Assembly: GCA_030704615.1 (NCBI GenBank)
Contig: CM060734.1
Location: 31,514,042 to 31,574,041 of the forward strand
Source: Takakia lepidozioides
Lineage: Eukaryota; Streptophyta; Takakiopsida; Takakiales; Takakiaceae
Reading direction: 5' to 3'
Length of the DNA stretch: 60,000 nucleotides
In this document: positions 1-9,899 of the stretch, piece by piece
How the letters are laid out: each line of letters begins with the position of its first letter
How positions within the stretch are numbered: the stretch's first letter is position 1
Notes under the pieces: generated by a model
What the model was told of the DNA's origin: nothing
The model's database searches: none
What the model saw: the letters and a program-made list of their open reading frames with translations, nothing else
Made by a program: the position numbers and the translations under genes

Positions 1-395
1 TCGGAGCAACCTCTCACAATCAGGCCCCTTAATTATAGTGAGAGGAGAAAATAACCTCTTTCATAGTAACCTCGCAACGACGCGCCAAGCACAAGGCTCT
101 AGGGACACCGCCCAAGGGAAGGGGGAGAAGTTATAACAGTGTTGTACTGGTATCAGTTTTAGGACATACCAAACTGGTCCTGGTACCATACCTATTGCAA
201 GACTTTCATAGAGCAGTTTCATTCGGCCCTGATTCTAGAGTGGTCCAGGAATTACTGTGGCCCAAGAATTAGAGTGGGGCGCTTATGTAAGAAGGCCATG
301 TGTATTAAGGAATGAGATGAAGGGGTCAAAAAAAAGGGAGGAATTGGCTAAATTTAGAATAAGGAGTCTTGTAGGATTGACATGTGTCCAACGCC

Positions 396-460
396 TTCTA
401 GAAGCGTCCCAGGGTCGGCGGGCTTCTAGAAAGGTCCCACCGCCGTGAGAGGGTATATAA
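396..460 (+). promoter_or_regulatory. Heat-shock-type promoter: two HSEs and a TATA box
   Basis: Two perfect TTCTAGAA heat-shock cores (396-403 and 424-431; the general HSE form is TTCnnGAA) lie 20 bp apart. TATATAA follows at 454-460, 22 bp after the second core. A C-rich stretch and an A-rich CAACAAAC-type leader follow, with an ATG at 543 opening only a 13-codon ORF. The arrangement resembles plant small heat-shock-protein promoters. It sits inside the hAT-like element, so it may be a captured promoter. Activity is inferred, not shown. Confidence 0.55.
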
Positions 461-910
461 GGGAGGCCCCCCCCCTCTTACTACCTACTAAAATAATAAT
501 AGTGGGCTCTGCAAAGGCACGCCCCCAAAACAAACAACAAACATGAATCAATTAATTAATAGAAACATGAATACATCTATATAGATGTATCTTTTTCCAG
601 ATATTGGTATGAGTATGAGTATCTTGACCACAATACCAGCTGATATGAGATATCAATTTTGGTATCATTCCAAAGCCATCATTGACTAACAAGTTTATCA
701 AATAGCAAGTATCAAGTGAAAACAAATACAATACAATAAAGAAATAAATATACATAAGTACAAATATGTAGGCATATGTACACATAAATTAGTATAATAT
801 ATATACCAGAGTAAATGAGGAAGACGCCAGGGGGAGTATTGGTATTGTGGCTAGTATGAAAAAATTGATACCAGCCTGGTCCTGGTATATGACCAAGTAT
901 TTCCCTAATT

Positions 911-930
911 ATACCAGACTAGTCTGGTAT
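911..930. repeat. Perfect 20-bp palindrome in the hAT-like element
   Basis: The two arms ATACCAGACT and AGTCTGGTAT are exact reverse complements without spacer. It lies in the subterminal zone where the ACCAG/CTGGT motif is repeated, so it is probably part of the transposase-binding array. Confidence 0.8.
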
Positions 931-1084
931 CTAATACCAGTGCATACATACCTAGGGAATACCCTATATACTGGTACAACACTGGATTATATCACATCCG
1001 ACAAGGTAGCAGGATTTGAACCCAGAATCACCTGGGTGGTACTCAGTGATCTATCCAATTCAACTACCGACTGGTGGTGATTCT

Positions 1085-2495
1085 TTTTTAAGGATACGTT
1101 GCTCCGCACTACTACCGACGAATTCTGAGAACTACATTCAATTGGTGCGCGTCATCCCCATGGTCTTACTAGCATATATACATGTCGCATCCACCTATGG
1201 AGGCCTAACACACTTACTGGCACTCAACCCCATTGCATGCACACACTCCCCCTTGGCAAGAACCCTGCTCATACTCAAACAAATGCATATCACCATTGCC
1301 ACAACTATACCCAATATCCAACTACATATCTCTTTGCTAGAAACTGCTTGGGACACTAGCCCTCAACATGCTCTCATGGACCCCGACAACAAACCACGCA
1401 AACAAAACATCCTCAAATTATTCATGCAACGAAATATCTCGACGACTCCACAACTTACAGATGGATCAGGCACTAAACTTATCAGCTGACAAGACTTCAA
1501 ACTCCGCTACCCCAAACCCCCCTCACACACCCAACACATAACTCACTTGAAACACCTCCAAACACTCCTCTGTCACAACACCTCGTCCTGCTCCGCTACA
1601 TGCCCCCCAAACTGCAATACGCTCCCCCACCACCCACTACAACTACTACCACAATATCGCTCTGCACGCACACAGTCACGACTCACGATATTGACCCGAA
1701 CCCCCAATCCCCCTATGCACCCATACCCACCCGCCAATGGACAACCACAAACACCTAACAACACACCAGCAACACTTAACATGCCCCTCACCAACATGGA
1801 GGCCAGTTCATCTAATACCCAAGAACTGGAGGAAATCTATGGGATAACCCGACAGACACAAAGTGACCAATATGGGGCACCACGCACAATCACACTATAC
1901 CATTGCAAATGGAAAAACCGGCCAAATAAAACCGTACTTAGGAGCCCGACGACAAACTATTTGGAATTTACTATCATGACCTAGAGCGTAACATACAAAT
2001 AGTCATCGACTACCACAGACGCACCAATACCACATATCTAACACATACCCACCAACAACATGCTTCAGAACCACAGCCCAAAGACAATTGCTACATACGC
2101 CCCCCAAGAAACTTGACGAACATCCATATCTCAACCGTTGAATGCAACCCAGACAAAGACATTGCAAAATCCGACCCCCATATTCAAACACACTGTGACA
2201 TAGCCCATATTTACGGACCATTAGGATTCTATGTTGGAAGCATATCACTCAACAGATTGACATGGCTTTGGACCAAATTCCAACAAAACCCCAAACATAA
2301 GGGTCTTCATGCCCAAACCCTAGCTGCGACCTTTGCTCTTGAAACATCTAGAATGCTACAACGCTACATGAAAGATCTCCCTCCCAAATGCCCCCAAACA
2401 ACAAGCAGACTTAACAGTGCACACTCCCCCACTACCCTCTTTGATTTTCTTACTACAGAGCTACAACTCACCCACTCATACACTCCACCCCCTCA
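1085..2495 (+). mobile_element. Degenerate retroelement, part 1 (5' side of the MULE insertion)
   Basis: Long Pro/Thr/His-rich open stretches run in the plus direction in shifting frames (1085-1489, 1547-1984, 2113-2495), without introns or a recognisable conserved domain. I assign them to the same element as 6980-8902 because the flanks of the MULE are joined by an exact 9-bp duplication, base composition is the same (C-rich, ACAC-rich sense strand) and direction agrees. No reverse-transcriptase YxDD motif could be found. The element is probably broken by frameshifts. Its 5' end is not defined and may lie beyond the SINE. Confidence 0.5.
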
Positions 2496-2519
2496 CATGC
2501 CCACGGGGGATGCTAGAGT

Positions 2520-2547
2520 GTGAGCCTAGCCACGTGAGCCCTGGAGC
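2520..2547 (+). repeat. MULE left terminal inverted repeat core
   Basis: This 28-bp block recurs in reverse complement at 6928-6955 with one substitution. A telobox-like AAACCCTAA lies downstream near 2665, within the left end region. Confidence 0.8.
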
Positions 2548-3126
2548 CTGTGAGCCCAGGACACGTGGCATGATTTTGGGAAAGATGCGGCGTCTATTTC
2601 CGTGGAAGAAGATCCATTACCGCAGAAACACGTCTTCGTCCATATTAGCCTTGCAACCCCAAACAGAAACCCTAACCCTTGTTAGCCTTAGGGATCCACC
2701 TCAACCCCGACAGTGAACCTCGTCATCCCGCCCCTGTGCATGATACTGCGCACTGACATCATCCATGGGACCATCCATGCATGCAACATTCATCCACAGT
2801 GTACATCCAATTGGGATTCATCCAAAAACATTCATCCTCCATCCATCATATTGGTGTGATGACATATGTCGAATGACTGTCTACTGGACTATGCACATAT
2901 TCATCTCTGTTGAAAAACATTTATTGAATGCACACGGTTGAATTGGAGAGCAATGTTTAGAAGGAAAACACTTTCAAATTCACAGGACGCGGGGGAGAGA
3001 ATGTTTCAATTCAGGGATGTGAATTTCATTATAGTCCGTGCTCATTACAACGGATGGTGGGAAGAGAAATGGTGGTGCAACGGAAAACAGAGAGTGTGTC
3101 CCCTCATGCTCCATAAATGAATGCCC

Positions 3127-4110
3127 TCAAATACATCCGTAGGTGGTGTCAACATTGCTACTGCTACCACCTGAATCTGCTAAACTGCTAGAAGTACTGC
3201 TACCACCTGAAACTGCTGCACTATCATCTATGAAGACTTTTGCACGGAGGTACCTGAGCGTCTTCCTAGAACTCCAACGCAAGGGTAGGGGAGAAAGCAC
3301 AGCTGCTTGCACATGAGCAATGTCTTCTGCGTAATCGGGAAGGACATAATTAGGAGGTGGGCCCCAGCACAAGTCCCTCAAGTATATAGAAGACAGGGGC
3401 CACGGAAGTGCGTTCACATTCGTACAATCAGAAATGCACCATTTGGGTAACAATCAGACAACAGAAGGGGACACGACAAAACATATACACAGGGATCAAA
3501 TAGACATAAAATGAACTTACTCACATGAAAAGTCATTGTCCAGGTCCTTGTCGTCTCCATCGAGGATATCAATTTGCGCAGTGACATCCTTGACATTGGA
3601 GGTAGACGCGCCCCTTTGCAACTCGGCGAGGAGGCCAGTGAAAATATCTGCATCTCCTTCCATACCAAACAAGTGCCTGCCACCTGCCTTGCAAGCATGG
3701 TAAGAAGCGCCTGCAAGAGACAGATTGAAGGAATTAGAGTTTTAGAATATTGAGTAAAGAAGGTGTAGAAGAAAAGAAATCGATGACAAAGGCAAGAAGA
3801 GAAACTTGTGCCGAGAGTGAGATCTATGATGCGGGCCCCTGGCCGAGAACAACTCTCAATGATCGTTTGGATAAAAGCCGGGCTTTTTTCACGGGCCCCC
3901 CTCCAAGGCGTTCAATTTGGCTTTCGCAAACATACGTTGGAGTCGACATAGTTGTAGTGCATGTCGTCGACGACAGGATCGAACCTCTCGTTTATGAAAC
4001 ATCCTCTCCCATGAAGCTCGAACTCCACCACTGTGGTGGGAGTCGACAGTGGATGTACCCTCACGAGACAGACAGCCTCAAATAGACGGGTCTGCGATGA
4101 AGATGACAAT
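3127..4110 (-). other. Unrecognised minus-strand coding fragments inside the MULE
   Basis: Three minus-strand open stretches look protein-like. One (4109-3912) begins with an LFEAVCLVRVHP-type segment. One near 3720-3530 is acidic (DILDGDDKDLDNDF). One (3453-3127) ends in a Ser/Gly-rich tail. Splice-like borders between them are plausible. I recognise no domain. They could be exons of a transposon gene or of a host gene fragment carried as in a Pack-MULE; both are inference. Confidence that they were once coding is modest. Confidence 0.3.
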
Positions 4111-4509
4111 AATTAGTGAGGAATGTTTCATAGCACATTTGGTTGGGAGTGCAGACTCATTCCGGATGGAACTGGTTCAGAGTCATTGCTCATGCACCGC
4201 CATAACTGAGTTCGCTAAAGCACTCAATTCAAGCAGTGCGAACAGCATGACTTCATAACAGTCAGTACAGTGGAACTTCAACAGAGAAGGCATAAAAACA
4301 AAGTATTTGAAACCCACCTTCTGCCCTAGGCAATCCCCCTTCGTCAAATATAGGCTGTTGACACAGTTTCAGGTCTTGATAATCCGCATCTCCGAGGCTT
4401 TCAAGTAGCTTGCCAGCTCCCGGCGACTTCTCATCGTGACAGATTGTATGATAATCATTTTTATTTTATTTTATTTATTTTTGGTTCCCTCTCCTCCCCC
4501 CATCCCCAG

Positions 4510-4698
4510 GAGAACTGAGTGCGTCAACACACTCAATTTCTTCATGATCATGATTTCAAGATGATCATCGACGACAGGTGCGGGTCCGGATTTTCACCCC
4601 GGGTACCCGACGGGTTTTGCTCCCCCCCCCCCCGAGAACTGAGTGCGTCAACACATTCAATTTTTTCATGATCATGATTTCAGGATGATCATTGACGA
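4510..4698 (+). repeat. 65-bp direct repeat with internal imperfect palindrome
   Basis: Segments 4510-4574 and 4634-4698 are near-identical direct copies starting GAGAACTGAGTGCGTCAACA. Each contains GAGTGCGT..ACACACTC, an imperfect palindrome. A related copy (GAGTGCGTCAACGCAC) occurs near 5378-5394, with the adjoining sequence in inverted order. Confidence 0.75.
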
Positions 4699-5195
4699 AC
4701 TGGAGATTGGCAAGTTGGAGGATGTCGGCTTTCGTCTGCACCGATCTGTGGCGTCGACTCTTGGTGGCCTTGCTGCTGTGGAGTCTCCTTCAGACGATAC
4801 TTCGCATCCCACGAGAAGGAATGACAAAACAGTGCATTGGGTGGCTTCGGGGCCTGATCACAATGCGAAGGTGGAATCGGCCAGACTACTTCATGCTCGG
4901 GTAACAGGAACTACGGAAGTACCTTTCACCTGGGTATGGACGGGTTTATACTTTGGTCACATTTGGGTCTGTTTTGCACGACAGGGCCTATCAGGCGACG
5001 GTGGGAAATTTTCCGGGGTGTATCTGTCCCGACTTCGTGTGCATGCGTGAGGAAGCTCTAGGAAAGAGAGGGAAATGGGTTCCCTGCAAGCATCTTTACT
5101 ACATCTTTTTGCGCAGGATGTATTGTGATCCCAAAAGAGACCAAATCATTCACCAGGCGACACTAGGTCCTGGTGAGGTACGGACACTTTTGTAG
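4692..5195 (+). pseudogene. SWIM zinc-finger protein, interrupted by an in-frame stop
   Basis: One reading frame runs through the region, broken by TAA at 4902-4904. Downstream of the stop it encodes a SWIM finger: a C-I-C-P-D-F start, a spacer of about 19 residues, then C-K-H followed by a hydrophobic YYIF segment (Cys-x-Cys-xn-Cys-x-His). SWIM fingers occur in MuDR-type transposases and in stand-alone zinc-binding proteins. No DDE core precedes it here, so this may be only the C-terminal end of a transposase or a separate accessory protein. The stop and the lack of a start make it a pseudogene in this copy. Confidence 0.6.
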
Positions 5196-5464
5196 CGAGA
5201 CATTGGCAATATCGAGTAGTGTTGCATATGTTGCGATTTTTCGCAATGTCGGAAAGTGCTGCCTTGTTTGTAGAACATATATACACAGTTCTTAAATCTG
5301 GACAAACAGACGATGTCTCATTATGAAAGGTAGTTTATTTTTTCATCGGGTTTGGTTAACGAGCCTCTAAAATTGAGTGCGTCAACGCACACCACTTTTG
5401 CCCCCATCCCCAATATTTCCCCGGGTCAAAAATAAAATAAATAAATAAATCTTTTTTTTGTTCA

Positions 5465-6800
5465 AGGGCCTGCCAAACATGGACAAGTGTCAGTATGAAA
5501 GCTCATTTTATTTTTCACGGCCTCTACAGAAGCATTGCGTAAATGAGCTTCATGATGACCATCTGTTTCTTTTTCCACTTCTTCTTGAATAATAGCACCT
5601 AAACAAGTTTCACAATGACAGCTCATTTGTTTCCACGTCCTCTATACAAACAAACCCTAAATAAGCATTCATGATGACCATATGATTTTTTTTTCACCTC
5701 TTCTTCAATAACATAAACCTGAAGAAGTTTGACAATGATAGAGCTCAAGTTTTTTTTTCACCTCTTCTTCACAAACAAACCCTAATTTATTCATGATGAC
5801 ATCTGATTTTTATTCACCTCTTTGTCATCAACAGAAACCTGAACAAGATTGACAATGATAGAGCTCAATTTTTTTCACCTCTTCTTCACAAACAAACCCT
5901 AAATAAGCATTCATGATGACCATCTGGTTTTTTTCACCTCTTCTTCAATAACAGAAACCTGAAGAAGTTTGACAATGATAGAGCTCAACTTTTTTTTTTC
6001 ACCTCTTCTTCACAAACAAACCCTGAATAAGCATTCATGATGACCATCTAATATTTTTTTCACCTTCTTCAATAACAGAAACCTTAACAAGTTTGAGAAT
6101 GAGAGCTCAATTTTTTCACCTCTTCTTCACAAACAAACCCTAAATAAACATTCATAATGACCATCTGATTTCTTTTTCACCTCTTCTTCAATAACAGAAA
6201 CCTGAACAAGTTTGACAATGATAGAGCTTAACTTTTTTTTTCACCTCTTCTTCAATAACAGAATCCTAAACAAGTTTCACAAGGATAGCTCAATGTTTTT
6301 TTACCTCTTCTTCACAAAAGACACCCCTAAATAAACAGTCACAATGACCATGTGTTTTTTTTTCACCTCATCTTCAATAAACACAAAACCTGAACAAGTT
6401 CCACAATAAACCGCTCATTTTGTTACACATCTTCTTCACAAACAAAGCCTAAATAAGCTTGAAGATGACTATCTGTTTAATTTTCACCTCATCTACATTA
6501 ACAAAAACCATTGCCTGTTTCACAATGAGGGGTCATATTTTGGGGCATGTTCTTGCCCATCCTCATTATTTTTAGCCTCTCCTTCAATATTTTCATCTAT
6601 TCCAATCATCCATCCACCATGGATGAATACTGGAAACGTCAGATAGCTTGACAATGAGCATCCAAACTTTTCTTGCCTCTTGTTCATTCAAGAATCCCTA
6701 AGTAAGATTCATGATGACTCACCTAGCCTTTTTTTTTCACCTCTTCTTCAATAAGAAAACCTCAGTAAGTTTCACAATGACCATTCCATTTTCTATACCT
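5465..6800 (+). repeat. Dimeric (A-B) tandem satellite, about 60-bp monomers
   Basis: Roughly eleven dimers of about 118-120 bp are stacked head to tail. Both half-units begin CTCTTCTTCA and end TTTTTTTCAC, but they differ inside. Type A carries AATAACAGAAACCTGAACAA and AATGATAGAGCTCAA. Type B carries CAAACAAACCCTAAATAAGC and TCATGATGACCATCTG. They alternate regularly, which is a higher-order dimer. Most B units contain CCCTAAA, the plant telomeric heptamer. Copies diverge towards both ends of the array. The array is internal to the MULE. Confidence 0.85.
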
Positions 6801-6979
6801 CTTTTTTAAGCGCTATAACTGCTTCCACGACAATAGGACCCTCTCTAAACAGAGGACTCGGGTATGGGGCCGTTTCTTCCTCCACTAAACCCATGGGCTC
6901 ACGCTTAGAGGGCAAAGCATGAGCCGAGCTCCTGGGCTCACGTGGCTAGGCTCACGCCGTAGCTGCACTCCATGCCCAC

Positions 6980-8902
6980 TAGGAGCCACTACCGACTTTA
7001 AACCCATATGAAGCTGATCAATGTTTTGGCTTGCTAGGGCAGACAAGATCCTACCAATGGCAAGGACGTGGATTCGCTCACCCCCCTGACATCTCCACAG
7101 CTGGCGAAGCGTTACACTGGGCCCGCATAGTTGCACATGCATCCATAAATGCATTTACTGTTTTATTAATCCCACACAACAATCTGACCAATAGCGACCA
7201 CCCCATCTTGATAAACCCTGTAGGAATATTCACAATGGCCACATTTGATCCGCAAACATTGATCTATGACAACCCCCAACCCATGCCAAATTACATGTCC
7301 TACCCAGAACCCTCCTTAACTAAGCTAGTATGTGTCACCCATAACAAAGACCCACAAATATCCAATATCTTCCTCTCGAACCTGAGCATCATACTAAAAC
7401 GCTTATTCCGCCCAACTGCCACAGTACACACACCCTTACTCTCCCTCCCCCGATATCCTATGATCAACCCAGACAAGTGATGGCAAGCGACACCCCTGCA
7501 ACCACCTTGGAAAACATCAAACCTTTTACATGTACCACCGCCCCCAGAATATAACACTCCTTCGCTTTTAAAATTTTAACCACTGCATGATATACACAGA
7601 CGGCTCTCTCAAAGATGGACATGCGGGATACGGAATGACAATGTTGCCAATAATACACGAATATACAAACGCCTTCCTGGAAGACAAAACATCTTACGAG
7701 CAGAACTCACGGCTATACATGACGCCTTACTCCCCCTCCCACACCCAAAGCCAAGATACCTACTACGTCTTCACGGATAGTCTGGTTGTCCCTCTATCTA
7801 CTCATCAACCAAAACCTAAAACCCTCATCACAAATACACCACCCAGACCTTCAGCTCATCAAAGCAATCATTGATATCATATCTTCATCCAAATTACACA
7901 TACACCTACACAAAGGTCCGCTCCCACACAAATATCAAAGGAAATGAAGTGGCAGACCAACTGGCACAACTTGGCGCTACCCAACCTGCTTCTCAAACCT
8001 CAAACAACCCGATCCACATAGCGCATTCCTATCCTTTTTGGCTATCCTCCACTAAAAGCACACAACCGGACAATGCACCCATCAGAGACCTACATACATC
8101 ATCGCGGGCGAAACCAATGAACAAATTCAAGCATCTCGCACCTACACAAACTCGTACATCTCCAAATGGGTCTCCCCCCACACCTCTTGCATAGCATATC
8201 CAACCAATTTTGGACATCTGCTACAATTATTGACGCCCAAATCAAGCAAACACTCCGATTCCGCTATGGACAATATATGGGCAATCAAAGACGCAACTTG
8301 TTCTGGCCAGTACTCTACCATAGTAAACATTGCACTATGTGTAACAGCCAACCACCTCGGGTCAACACGTGGCCACATCTTCTACTTCATTACTGCAAAC
8401 AATCTATACTACATGGACTCCACATAACTAGACACAACCAGGGAGTATGGCACCTCCAAAAACTGCTCCTATCACACCCTAACTCCAAATGGTTCAACCT
8501 AATTAATGTAGGCACATACCAGAAAAGACCACCAGACAACACAGTCCCCCATTGGCTCCTGCCATGCTCATGCAATGCCTACCAATGCCACTGTCTATCT
8601 AGACTACGTCCGACATACTACTTGCACAAGGGCTCCTATCTATCCAGTACCACCGACAGGCCCCGCCCCTCCATTACTATCCACTTAATTGAGTTCGTGT
8701 TCTGTCATGACCATTACCCAGATCAAGCAATCCACCGCAACGCGAAAATAGAACCACTCATTTTGGCCTCCGCCAACAATGCTGGACACCTCCCCCTTAC
8801 AATTATTACCGCGGGTGGTATAAGAGGATGGAGCCATAGGCACAACATTGCTGCCCTGCACCAACACCTGAACCTACCTCATGCAACTGGCAACCCACAC
8901 TA
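6980..8902 (+). mobile_element. Degenerate retroelement, part 2 (RNase H and C-terminal region)
   Basis: Plus-strand coding in broken frames. Near 7590 is an RNase H start (YTDGSLKDGHAGYG); near 7700 an AELTAIHDALL segment occurs in another frame; then VFTDSL; then KVRSHTNIKGNEVADQLA near 7915-7965. Together these supply the D-E-D-D pattern of RNase HI. Downstream (8166-8902) is a Cys/His-rich segment (CTMCNSQPP...H...HYC) that may be a nucleic-acid-binding knuckle. The upstream stretch 7140-7400 is homologous to a fragment at 50195-50560. At least two frameshifts make the copy inactive. It is interrupted at 8902 by the CACTA element. Confidence 0.7.
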
Positions 8903-8930
8903 CACTACAACAGATGAGCGTTTTTATGAC
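8903..8930 (+). repeat. CACTA left terminal inverted repeat
   Basis: Starts CACTACAACAGATGAGCGTT and pairs with reversed 21300-21327, differing at two positions. Confidence 0.92.
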
Positions 8931-9059
8931 TTCACATATGACATTTTTTTCAGTCTTATATGCGTTCATGACTACATCACTCTGTAGTGAAAAAAGCCCT
9001 GTCTATAGCGACTAGTCTTTAGACATAGCGACTAGTCTTTAGGACTGCGTTTTGAAGTC

Positions 9060-9545
9060 ATATCCATGACTGCTTGCGTGGGCACACGTGGAGTCTGCTG
9101 CAGAGAGGGTGCAGTCACAACTATATGAAATATTGACTACAGTCTGTTGCGCGAATGCTACATGGAGAGGCTTCAGCGGGACCACGTGCGCCATGTGCAA
9201 GCGACACGTCATGCATTCGTCAGGGGATCATATGACTATATGTCTGCAAAGTGATGCCTACATGGAGAGGCGACGGATGGACCACATGCGCCACTGCGAA
9301 TTTGACATGTCACGACTTCTTGCCATGATCATATGACTACATGTCTGCACAGTGATGCCTACATGGAGAGGCGCTAGCGAGACACGTGTGCTATGGCAGA
9401 TTTCACACGTGGTGACTACATGACTGCTCATATGACTACAGGGATGTCTACATGGAGAGAATTAGCGGGAAACCTGTTGCACTTGAGATGTGACATGTGG
9501 CAACAGACAAAATATGACTAGCATATATGACTACGGATCTTTACA
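9060..9545 (+). repeat. CACTA left subterminal tandem repeats
   Basis: About four diverged units of roughly 100-120 bp share CTACATGGAGAGGC, a CACGTG-containing stretch and CATATGACTACA. TGACTACA-type motifs recur throughout 8925-9540, are mirrored as TGTAGTCA at the right end (about 21010-21300), and cluster again at 14880-15070 before the transposase. In En/Spm such subterminal arrays bind TNPA. Confidence 0.75.
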
Positions 9546-9899
9546 CGTGGTGAAATATGGAAATAAAGAATGTCGTGTATATACTGCCACGTGTTTGGTT
9601 TGAGCAGTGTGATGCAAAGTGTCCTCAAGATGTTTTCCGAAAAGTTATATTTTTCACCTACAGGGCAATACAAGCCATATAAATCACATTACAAAATCCC
9701 AATTGAGACCAATACAATATCCCAATGGACACCTCAAAAGCCACAAGAAAAAATCCATGCCTCAAAAGGCCCAGCCAAAAACAAGCAAGCCCACACATGG
9801 GCTGAATTGTTGTAGCTAGTATGTTCTAGTGCTATTAGAATCAAGAACTCTGTTAAACAGTGCCAATACTGACTATCCCTTCCGCAGCTCCATAAGTTT

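Larger units (their letters stand above)
137..984. mobile_element. hAT-like non-autonomous DNA transposon inside the SINE
   Basis: The ends are inverted copies of CAGTGTTGTAC (137-147 and, reversed, 974-984), with further partial match inward. Flanks at 129-136 and 985-992 share the core TTATA, compatible with an eroded 8-bp hAT target duplication. The CAGTG terminus also fits hAT elements. Subterminal regions are packed with ACCAG/CTGGT motifs in both orientations, as expected for transposase binding sites. No transposase ORF is present. The precise excision of 137-984 restores a SINE colinear with the copy at 43921-44150, which is the strongest evidence for the borders. Confidence 0.7.
1..1076 (-). 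mobile_element. tRNA-derived SINE (family A, copy 1), interrupted by a hAT-like insertion
   Basis: Read on the minus strand, 985-1076 holds the 5' head: an A-box-like GTAGTTGAATTGG and a perfect-looking B box GGTTCAAATCC, as in RNA polymerase III promoters of tRNA-derived SINEs. The body and 3' part continue at 1-136 and match a second copy at 43921-44150 on the plus strand almost throughout (for example the shared block GAAAGAGGTTATTTTCTCC). The two halves are separated by an unrelated 848-bp segment (137-984) that the second copy lacks. The extreme 3' tail lies left of base 1, so the flanking duplication cannot be checked. Confidence 0.8.
2505..6970. mobile_element. Mutator-like element (MULE) with 9-bp target duplication
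   Basis: CATGCCCAC occurs at 2496-2504 and again at 6971-6979, exactly abutting inverted termini. The terminal inverted repeats share a 28-bp block with one mismatch (2520-2547 against reversed 6928-6955; core GTGAGCCTAGCCACGTGAGC) and a looser match out to the ends. A 9-bp duplication and long inverted repeats are the signature of the Mutator superfamily. Inside are minus-strand ORF fragments (3127-4110), a SWIM zinc-finger pseudogene (4692-5195, plus) and a satellite array (5465-6800). No intact MURA transposase is visible, so it is non-autonomous or decayed. It has inserted into the retroelement. Confidence 0.8.

Noticed and set aside
2655-2680. Interstitial telomere array (AAACCCTAACCC)
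   Set aside because: Barely more than one heptamer; treated as a telobox-like word.
5465-6800. CRISPR-like array
   Set aside because: Eukaryotic DNA; the spacers are themselves repeated and diverged, so this is a dimeric satellite.
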